From Hyphomicrobiales bacterium (GTDB taxonomy: Bacteria > Pseudomonadota > Alphaproteobacteria > Rhizobiales > Xanthobacteraceae): DNA of 5,185 nucleotides. The notes beneath the pieces are model-generated. The model saw only the letters and a list, made by a program, of their open reading frames with translations, did not search any database and was not told where the DNA came from. The stretch lies in assembly GCA_003164375.1 (NCBI GenBank), contig PLTE01000111.1:1-5185 (forward strand), read 5' to 3'. Below, piece after piece: positions 1-5,185 of the stretch. The number at the start of each line of letters is the position of its first letter. The first letter of the stretch is position 1. Position numbers and translations under genes: made by a program.

Positions 1-261
1 TTCCGTCCGATCATGATGACGACCATGTGCGCGATTGTCGGCGGACTGCCGCTGGCGCTCGGTCAGGGCGCCGGTTCGGAATTGCGTCGGCCGCTCGGCA
101 TCGCGATCGTCGGCGGCCTGCTAGTCTCGCAGTTCCTCACACTCTACACTACGCCGATCATTTACCTTTACCTGGATCGCTTGAATAATCGTCTAGGCGG
201 CCAGCGGCCGATAGCGGAGCGCCCCAAGCCTCCTAGCGAGGCGCCGCAACCGGCCAGCTAA
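1..261 (+). CDS. RND efflux pump inner-membrane subunit, MdtB/MdtC-type, C-terminal fragment
   Basis: This is the last 86 codons of a proton-driven RND multidrug transporter; the reading frame is open to base 1, so the gene starts upstream of the window. It begins FRPIMMTTMCAIVGGLPLAL, the conserved segment at the end of the RND permease. It continues through GAGSELRRPLG and a glycine-rich stretch into LTLYTTPIIYLYLDRL, matching the last two transmembrane helices of the MdtB/MdtC branch as I know it. In that branch the 'LRRPLGIxIVGGLxxSQxLTLYTTPxxYLxxDRL' pattern is typical. A short, hydrophilic, proline-rich cytoplasmic tail follows and ends at TAA. The ATGs at 13 and 16 are internal methionines, not starts. 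An MdtC-like role (second pump subunit of a heteromeric MdtBC pair) is plausible from position but cannot be separated from MdtB on this fragment. The outer-membrane factor follows downstream on the same strand. Confidence 0.93.
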   Translation, partial: FRPIMMTTMCAIVGGLPLALGQGAGSELRRPLGIAIVGGLLVSQFLTLYTTPIIYLYLDRLNNRLGGQRPIAERPKPPSEAPQPAS

Positions 262-648
262 ATCCTGTTTCCAAGTTCCGTTTTTAAAGTTCGGTCGATT
301 TCGAGCCTTTTGCCCCAGGCCCGACGGCTCGATCCGGGCGTCGGATTACAGACGCTTGCCGGGCACGCACTGTCGCAGGAATATCACAATCGGCCGCATA
401 AAGGTTCGCGGCGCTCACCCTCGCCGATGCGGTGTTGAATTCCCGTAAGGCGTCGGGCATGGTTAATCGATCGCCAGGGGGCCTGATATCGAAACGGAGG
501 CGAATGCAATGTGACGCATCCGCCGCCGGGCCTATGCGCGCCGGCGGAACCGTGTTGCATTGTACCTGGTCGTGCATTTGGGATTTACAGCGGCGGGTTT
601 TCGGCAGTGCTGGCGTCGGCCCATGCTGGTTTGTGTCGGGGTGCTCGG
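262..648. other. intergenic region, RND end to outer-membrane factor
   Basis: About 387 bp with no convincing gene. Open frames here on both strands overlap the downstream gene out of phase and resemble no family I recognise. A 6-bp inverted repeat, CCGACG at 321-326 and CGTCGG at 339-344 (12-nt loop), lies 60 bp past the pump stop codon. It lacks a following T-run, so it is at best a weak or Rho-assisted 3' end. A purine-rich GGAGG stands at 496-500, ahead of a possible GTG start at 511. No clear sigma-70 promoter is visible. If translation of the next gene really starts at 511, the non-coding part shrinks to about 249 bp. Confidence 0.5.
496..500 (+). promoter_or_regulatory. candidate Shine-Dalgarno (GGAGG) for an alternative upstream start
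   Basis: GGAGG is a strong match to the ribosome-binding consensus and is the best one in the gap. It sits 10 nt before GTG 511, which is in frame with the outer-membrane factor, and only 3 nt before an out-of-frame ATG at 504, too close for normal initiation. If it is used, the factor gains 46 residues ahead of its signal peptide, which argues against it. Its function is therefore uncertain. Confidence 0.3.
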
Positions 649-2229
649 GTGCAACGCGAAGCGTATATCCGCGCGCAATATTGCGCCCCCGCACTGATCA
701 TTGCGCTGGCGCTCACCGGCTGCACCGTCGGGCCGAATTACAACCGCGAACCGGCGCCGACACCCACGACATTCAAAGAACTCAAGGGCTGGAAGCTTGC
801 CGATCCGAGCGACAATCGCGATCGCGGTGCGTGGTGGCGAGTGTATAAGGATCACGCTCTCGATACGCTGGTATCTCAGGTCGAGATTTCCAATCAGACG
901 GTCGCGGCTTCGGCGGCCGCCTATGAACAGGCCCAGGCCGTCATCCGGGAGGCGCAAGCCGCGCTGTTTCCGACGGCGACCGCCGCATACGGCGTTACCC
1001 GCACGCGTACCGGGCCGCTCGTCGGCTCCAGTAACAGCAGGCTCGCCAGCGCAACCGGGCCGACATATACGACGACCTACACCGCACCGATCAGCGGCAG
1101 CTGGGATGTCGATGTCTGGGGCGCGGTCCGTCGGCAAATCGAGAGCAACACCGCCGCGGCGCAAGCCAGCGCGGCCGATCTCGACAACGCCAAGCTGTCG
1201 GAACAGGCCATGCTGGCCACCGCCTATTTCGGCCTCCGCGCCGCAGATTCGCTGGAAGATTTGCTCCGGCGCACCGTCGTCCAATACCAGAAGACCTATG
1301 ACATCGTGAACAACCAGTTCAAGGCCGGCTATTCCGTCACTGCCGGCGACGTGGCCACTGCATTGGCCAACCTTGAGACGACCCAAGCGCAATTGGCGAG
1401 CGTGGCCGTGCAGCGGGCTCAGTACGAGCACTCCATCGCTATGTTGATCGGCCGACCTCCCGCCGAGCTCACCATCGCGCCGCATTTGCTGCCCGGCGGC
1501 ATTCCAAAAATTCCGGTCGTGGTGCCGTCGAGCCTGCTCGAGCGGCGTCCCGACATCGCCGCGGCCGAACGAACCATGCAGCAGCAGAATGCGCTGATCG
1601 GCGTCGAAGAGGCGGCGTATTTTCCGGCTATCTCGCTGTCCAGCATGCTCCAATTCGTCGGCCCTATTCCATTGCCGTTCAGCGCGGCGCGCGCGGTCGG
1701 CTCGATCGGGGCAACCGGCACGCAGACGCTGTTCAACGGCGGCCTGACCTCGGCACAGGTTGACGCGGCGCGCGCGACTTACTGGGAGAGCATCGCCAAT
1801 TATCGGCAGACGGTGCTGACCGCTTTTCAGCAGGTCGAAGACGAACTCGCGGCCATCCACTACTACACGCAGGCACTCAGCAAGCAGCAAAGCGCGGTCA
1901 AGCACGAGCAGACGGCCGTGAACGTCTACCTCAATCAATTCCAGGCCGGCACGGTGGCCTTCACCACGGTCGTAACGGCAGAGATCACACTGCTCGCCGA
2001 TGAGGAATCCGAGCTGACCTACCGGCAAGACCTTTTCCTGGCGAGCGTCAGCCTGATCGAAGCGCTTGGCGGCGGCTGGGATACGGCGCTGGTACCCGAC
2101 CAGTTCGAATTACAGAAAGGTTTCTCGCTGGTGCCTAAACTCGAATCGGCGACCCCGCTGGCCACAGAGCTCATGCCTAAGATCCAGACCCCGTCCAACC
2201 CGTCGAGTGCCCCGCAACCGACACAGTAA
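649..2229 (+). CDS. NodT-family outer-membrane factor lipoprotein of RND efflux system
   Basis: This is a TolC/OprM-like trimeric outer-membrane channel, the exit duct for RND pumps. From GTG 649 the product is 526 residues, slightly longer than a usual family member (roughly 460-500). The N-terminus is a short signal peptide with hydrophobic core APALIIALA and lipobox LTGC, so Cys25 is the probable lipidated residue. It is followed by TVGPNY, the usual start of mature NodT-family proteins. Two outer-membrane efflux repeats follow. Family signatures are SWDVDVWG (about 151-158), LLERRPDIAAAE (about 296-307) followed by ALIGVEEAAYFPAISLS, and LGGGW near residue 475. About 50 proline- and serine-rich residues trail after that motif. 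GTG 649 is preferred because it puts the lipobox at a normal distance, with GGGG 7 nt upstream. GTG 511 has the better ribosome-binding site but would place the lipobox cysteine at residue 71. TTG 631 is a third option. It may serve the upstream pump, the downstream pump, or both. Confidence 0.93.
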   Translation: MQREAYIRAQYCAPALIIALALTGCTVGPNYNREPAPTPTTFKELKGWKLADPSDNRDRGAWWRVYKDHALDTLVSQVEISNQTVAASAAAYEQAQAVIREAQAALFPTATAAYGVTRTRTGPLVGSSNSRLASATGPTYTTTYTAPISGSWDVDVWGAVRRQIESNTAAAQASAADLDNAKLSEQAMLATAYFGLRAADSLEDLLRRTVVQYQKTYDIVNNQFKAGYSVTAGDVATALANLETTQAQLASVAVQRAQYEHSIAMLIGRPPAELTIAPHLLPGGIPKIPVVVPSSLLERRPDIAAAERTMQQQNALIGVEEAAYFPAISLSSMLQFVGPIPLPFSAARAVGSIGATGTQTLFNGGLTSAQVDAARATYWESIANYRQTVLTAFQQVEDELAAIHYYTQALSKQQSAVKHEQTAVNVYLNQFQAGTVAFTTVVTAEITLLADEESELTYRQDLFLASVSLIEALGGGWDTALVPDQFELQKGFSLVPKLESATPLATELMPKIQTPSNPSSAPQPTQ

Positions 2230-2526
2230 CGGCCGAAACAGCCTTTCCGTGTCGGCAGCCCAAGGCTGACGGCAAGCGCCATCGGCGGCAATCGGAAAGG
2301 GCTCCTGCCCGACCTCCCAAGTTATTGATTCGTCGTATCATTCCGAAGAAGCTTGCTGGAGCCTTAGACAGTACTGACCTGGCCATCGCAGGCGAATGGA
2401 TTTGCCTCTTGGGCGGCCGGCCCTGCTGCCGAGGCGGTCATTAGCGAATATTCATTAGGTGGGCGATATTGGCGCACTCTATAACTCCCAGTAAGTCGAA
2501 ATTTTCGGGATCGATGAACCCCCATC
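2230..2526. other. intergenic region, outer-membrane factor to adaptor
   Basis: About 297 bp without a recognisable gene; short open frames on both strands have no family resemblance. Just after the stop codon, CAGCCTT (2239-2245) and AAGGCTG (2262-2268) form a perfect 7-bp inverted repeat with a 16-nt loop. The inner CAGCC (2256-2260) can pair instead with GGCTG (2264-2268) over a 3-nt loop. No T-run follows, so an intrinsic terminator is not supported. The stretch from about 2441 to 2490 is more AT-rich than its surroundings, with GAATATTC (2445-2452) and TATAAC (2480-2485). It is the likeliest place for a promoter of the adaptor-pump unit, but no well-spaced -35/-10 pair is evident. The length of the gap suggests that the adaptor starts a separate transcription unit. 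Confidence 0.45.
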
Positions 2527-3870
2527 ATGGACGAGCGAACGCGCAGAACGGATGATGAATTGGCACCGAATCTTCGCCGGACGGCGCCGGGGCCGGACGT
2601 AAAGACGCGGTCTCGTACAAAATTTCGAATTGGCGTTGGGCTGCTCGCGATCCTGCTCGCGCTCGGCCTCTACGCCACCGTCCACTGGATGCGAGCGCCT
2701 GCACCAGCGGGAGGCCGTTTCCCGCCAGGCGGGCTGCAAACGGTCGGTGCCGCGACCGTTACGCTGGGGGATATCCGTGAAATCGTCAACGCGCTCGGCA
2801 CCGTCACGCCGCTGGCGACGGTGACCGTACAGACGCAGATCAACGGTCAACTGACCCAGGTCGGATATACCGAAGGCCAGCTCGTCAACAAAGGCGATTT
2901 CATCGCGCAAATCGATCAACGACCCTATGAGATTCTGAAAGAGCAATACGAGGGCCAGCTGGCGCACGATCAGGGACTGCTCGCCCAGGCGCAAATGGAT
3001 CTCGCGCGCTACCAGCTCCTCGCCCAACAGAATTCGATCGCCAAGCAGCAGGCCGAAGATCAGGTCTTTATCGTGCAGCAATACGCAGGCTCGGTGAAGC
3101 AAGATCAGGGGCTGGTAGATTCCGAAAACCTGAATATCGCCTATTGTCACATTATTTCGCCAGTCACCGGCCGCGTCGGCCTTCGGCTGGTCGATCCGGG
3201 AAATTATATACAGACCACGGGCAGCACCGGCCTTGCCGTCATCACCCAGTTGCAGCCGATCACAGTGATCTTCTCCGTTCCGGAGGACGATCTGCCGGAA
3301 ATCATGCCGCAATTAAACGCCGGCGCCGTTCTGCCGGTCACTGCCTATGATCGCGCAAATCTCCACGAACTCGCCGCTGGTCAAGTATTGGCCGTCGATA
3401 ATCAGGTCGACACCACCACCGGGACGGTGAAAGTGCGCGCGCAGTTCGACAATAGCGATAACAAGTTGTTCCCGAGTCAGTTCGTAAACGCCCGGCTTCT
3501 GGTCACCACGCTGAAAAATGTCGTCACGGTGCCCACCTCGGCGATCCAGCGCGGCGCGCCCGGCGCCTATGTCTATGTGATCAACGCCGACGACACCGTT
3601 TCGGTGCGGCAGATCGCGACCAGTGCGGTCGACGGCAATATGACAGCCGTCAATTCCGGGCTGTCGGCCGGCGAACGGGTCGTCGTCGACGGCACCGATC
3701 GCTTGCGCGACGGGCTCCGTGTCATCGTCGCCGGCGAGAACGGGCAGCAGGGCGGGACGACCGGAGCAAGAAGCAAAGGCGCCGGCCAAAGCCAAGACGC
3801 CAACCAAGACGCGAACCAAGCCGAGAAGCCCGCGCGTCTGCAGAACCCGTCGCCGTCGGGCGGCCAGTAA
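2527..3870 (+). CDS. RND periplasmic adaptor (membrane fusion protein), MdtA-like
   Basis: A 447-residue adaptor that links the RND pump to the outer-membrane channel across the periplasm. A basic cytoplasmic N-terminus (1-32) precedes one membrane anchor, FRIGVGLLAILLALGLYATV (33-52); no lipobox is present. The first lipoyl half (about 90-133) contains GTVTPLATVTVQTQINGQL and a GDFIAQID stretch. An alanine/glutamine-rich helical hairpin follows (about 134-205), then the second lipoyl half with SPVTGRVGLRLVDPGNYI (211-228). The beta-barrel (about 245-330) carries VDTTTGTVKVRAQFDN and LFPSQFVNARL, typical of the MdtA branch as I know it. A membrane-proximal domain runs to about 402. The last 45 residues are low-complexity, rich in Gly, Gln, Asn and Ala, with a QDAN duplication at 423-430. 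ATG 2527 is chosen because it keeps the whole anchor; the ribosome-binding site ahead of it is poor. The RND gene follows after 107 bp, so co-transcription is likely. Confidence 0.94.
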   Translation: MDERTRRTDDELAPNLRRTAPGPDVKTRSRTKFRIGVGLLAILLALGLYATVHWMRAPAPAGGRFPPGGLQTVGAATVTLGDIREIVNALGTVTPLATVTVQTQINGQLTQVGYTEGQLVNKGDFIAQIDQRPYEILKEQYEGQLAHDQGLLAQAQMDLARYQLLAQQNSIAKQQAEDQVFIVQQYAGSVKQDQGLVDSENLNIAYCHIISPVTGRVGLRLVDPGNYIQTTGSTGLAVITQLQPITVIFSVPEDDLPEIMPQLNAGAVLPVTAYDRANLHELAAGQVLAVDNQVDTTTGTVKVRAQFDNSDNKLFPSQFVNARLLVTTLKNVVTVPTSAIQRGAPGAYVYVINADDTVSVRQIATSAVDGNMTAVNSGLSAGERVVVDGTDRLRDGLRVIVAGENGQQGGTTGARSKGAGQSQDANQDANQAEKPARLQNPSPSGGQ

Positions 3871-3887
3871 CGCGCCCGGTGAGCGCC

Positions 3888-3936
3888 GAGCATGATCCCG
3901 AAAAATGGCTGCCGGTTCTCGGAAAGGATCATGCTC
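3888..3936. repeat. 49-bp palindromic intergenic element (Rhizobiales-type dispersed repeat)
   Basis: The outer arms GAGCATGATC (3888-3897) and GATCATGCTC (3927-3936) are a perfect 10-bp inverted repeat. The stem continues with CCGA (3898-3901) pairing TCGG (3919-3922), leaving AAAG (3923-3926) bulged and a loop of about 17 nt. The sequence strongly resembles, from memory, the GAGCATGATC-CCGAAAA...CCGG-TTCTCGGAAA-GATCATGCTC elements dispersed between genes in Bradyrhizobium-like genomes. It lies in the spacer between adaptor and pump, ending 41 bp before the pump ATG. It would therefore form a hairpin in a shared transcript and could act as a 3' stabiliser or attenuator; that role is inferred. 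It lacks a T-run, so it is not a standard intrinsic terminator. Confidence 0.85.
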
Positions 3937-3977
3937 AATGGCATCAACAATACCCCGCTCGGCGGTGAAACGGTGCG

Positions 3978-5185
3978 ATGAACGTCTCGGAACCCTTTAT
4001 CTTACGCCCGGTCGCAACGACGCTGTTGATGGCGGCGATCATGCTGTCGGGATTCGTGGCCTATACGTTCTTGCCGCTATCGACGCTACCGGAAGTCGAC
4101 TACCCGACGATACAGGTCACGACCCTTTATCCCGGCGCCAGTCCGGAAGTGATGACATCGTCGGTGACGGCGCCGCTCGAGCGGCAATTCGGTCAGATGC
4201 CCGGGCTGGACCAGATGACTTCAGCAAGCTCCGGCGGCGCCTCCGTGATCACGCTGCAATTCAATCTCGACCTCAACCTCGACGTCGCCGAACAGGAAGT
4301 CCAAGCCGCGATCAACGCGTCCGGCAATCTCTTGCCGGCCGATCTGCCGACACCGCCGATCTATGCCAAAGTCAACCCCGCCGATGCGCCGATATTGACG
4401 CTGTCGGTGACATCGAAAACATTGGCGCTTACGGAGCTCGAAGATTACAGCGAGACCCGCCTCGCCCAGAAGATTTCGCAATTGTCAGGCGTCGGCCTCG
4501 TCAGCATCAGCGGCGGACAACGACCGGCGGTGCGCATTCAGCTCAATCCGCAGTCGCTTGCGGCCTACGGCCTCAACGTCGACGACGTCCGCACGACGAT
4601 CGGCAATCTGAACGTCAATACGCCGAAGGGTAATTTCGACGGCCCGACCCAGGCGTTGACGATCAACGCCAATGACCAGGTCACCAGTGCCGATCAATAC
4701 CGCAGCCTGATTGTCGCCTATCGCAACGGTGCGCCGGTGCGGCTTTCGGACGTGGCCACGATCGTCAGCGGCCCGGAAAACACCAAGCTCGGCGCCTGGG
4801 CGAATACGACGCCGGCGATCATCCTCAACGTCCAGCGCCAACCCGGCGCCAATATCATTCAAGTCGTCGACCGCATCAAAACCTTGTTGCCGCAGATCAC
4901 GGCCTCGCTGCCGGCGGCGGTCAATGTCGCGGTGCTGAGCGATCGCACCGTAACGATCCGCGCGTCGGTAGCGGACGTCGAGTTCGAGTTGGGCCTGGCC
5001 GTCGTCCTGGTCGTGCTCGTGATCTTTGTGTTTCTGCGCACCCTTCCCGGCACGATCATTCCGAGCCTGTCGGTGCCGCTGTCGCTGGTCGGCACGTTCG
5101 GGGCGATGTATCTGCTCGGCTTCAGCCTCGACAATCTGTCGTTGATGGCGTTGACGATCGCCACCGGCTTCGTCGTCGACGACGC
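3978..5185 (+). CDS. RND efflux pump inner-membrane subunit, MdtB-like, N-terminal part (runs off window)
   Basis: This is the proton/drug antiporter of the tripartite system. The 402 complete codons seen are about 40% of a usual RND pump (about 1,030-1,050 residues), and the frame stays open to the last base. It starts MNVSEPFILRPVATTLLMAA, the classic RND opening, with TM1 at about 12-32 followed by LPLSTLPEVDYPTIQV and YPGASPEVM. The porter domain occupies about 40-330, with motifs such as QFGQMPGLDQMTS and EVQAAINA. TM2 (about 339-357, LGLAVVLVVLVIFVFL), TM3 (about 361-380) and the start of TM4 (DNLSLMALTIATGFVVDDA) follow. Asp401-Asp402 correspond to the AcrB TM4 proton-relay pair Asp407/Asp408. 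The 'NLSLMALTIATGFVVDDA' wording is typical of the MdtB/MdtC branch. ATG 3978 is the first start after an in-frame TGA at 3966; GGTGA at 3963-3967 may be the ribosome-binding site. An MdtC-like partner may follow beyond the window. Confidence 0.95.
   Translation, partial: MNVSEPFILRPVATTLLMAAIMLSGFVAYTFLPLSTLPEVDYPTIQVTTLYPGASPEVMTSSVTAPLERQFGQMPGLDQMTSASSGGASVITLQFNLDLNLDVAEQEVQAAINASGNLLPADLPTPPIYAKVNPADAPILTLSVTSKTLALTELEDYSETRLAQKISQLSGVGLVSISGGQRPAVRIQLNPQSLAAYGLNVDDVRTTIGNLNVNTPKGNFDGPTQALTINANDQVTSADQYRSLIVAYRNGAPVRLSDVATIVSGPENTKLGAWANTTPAIILNVQRQPGANIIQVVDRIKTLLPQITASLPAAVNVAVLSDRTVTIRASVADVEFELGLAVVLVVLVIFVFLRTLPGTIIPSLSVPLSLVGTFGAMYLLGFSLDNLSLMALTIATGFVVDD

Noticed and set aside
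321..344. Inverted repeat as intrinsic terminator of the first RND gene
   Set aside because: The stem is only 6 bp with a 12-nt loop and is not followed by a T-run.
432..848. 138-codon + strand open frame spanning the gap and the OMF 5' end
   Set aside because: It overlaps the OMF out of phase, has Cys/Arg/Trp-rich content and no family resemblance. The ATG at 504 is only 3 nt from the GGAGG.
532..2028. 498-codon open frame on the minus strand opposite the outer-membrane factor
   Set aside because: The + strand frame has clear NodT-family motifs and a lipobox throughout. The minus-strand product is Arg/Gly/Asp-rich with no recognisable domain, as expected from antisense reading of GC-rich coding DNA.
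2455..2485. Sigma-70-like promoter TTAGGT - 19 nt - TATAAC ahead of the adaptor
   Set aside because: The -35 match is poor and the spacer is long, so it is not distinguishable from chance.
2479..3312. 277-codon minus-strand open frame opposite the adaptor
   Set aside because: The adaptor's conserved motifs lie on the + strand across the same bases, and the antisense product resembles no family I know.
3905..4633. 242-codon + strand open frame overlapping the second RND gene
   Set aside because: It is out of phase with the strongly recognisable RND protein starting at 3978, and its Arg-rich translation looks like a frame shadow.
1..5185. A novel defence, CRISPR or mobile system
   Set aside because: No repeat-spacer array, transposase, integrase, nuclease, toxin-antitoxin or tRNA signature is visible. 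All recognisable coding sequence belongs to RND efflux.

Overview
The window carries parts of one or two tandem tripartite RND (resistance-nodulation-division) multidrug efflux systems, all on the + strand. The sequence is GC-rich. A 49-bp palindrome at 3888-3936 closely resembles a palindromic element I recall as widely dispersed in Bradyrhizobium-type Hyphomicrobiales. Together with the NodT-family outer-membrane factor, this suggests an alphaproteobacterium of the Rhizobiales/Hyphomicrobiales. That is an inference from sequence style, not a species identification.

Layout: (1) 1-261 is the C-terminal end of an MdtB/MdtC-type RND inner-membrane pump that starts outside the window. (2) 262-648 is a gene-poor gap with one weak hairpin and a start-site ambiguity for the next gene. 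(3) About 649-2229 is a NodT-family outer-membrane channel lipoprotein. (4) 2230-2526 is a second gap of about 300 bp with no recognisable gene. (5) 2527-3870 is an MdtA-like periplasmic adaptor. (6) 3871-3977 is a short spacer containing the 49-bp palindrome. (7) 3978 to the window end is the first 402 codons of a second RND pump, MdtB-like, cut in its fourth transmembrane helix directly after the Asp-Asp proton-relay pair.

How they work together: the RND pump takes substrates from the periplasm or inner membrane using the proton gradient. The adaptor bridges the periplasm, and the outer-membrane factor provides the exit duct. The order RND end - OMF - (gap) - adaptor - RND fits two adjacent systems. 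The upstream one probably ends with the OMF, and the downstream one begins with the adaptor and an MdtB-like pump. One OMF may serve both. No regulator, RNA gene, CRISPR array or insertion sequence is visible. The gene content is ordinary, and I found no evidence of a novel system. The points worth a second look are the OMF start codon, the palindrome inside the adaptor-pump transcript and the tandem arrangement.
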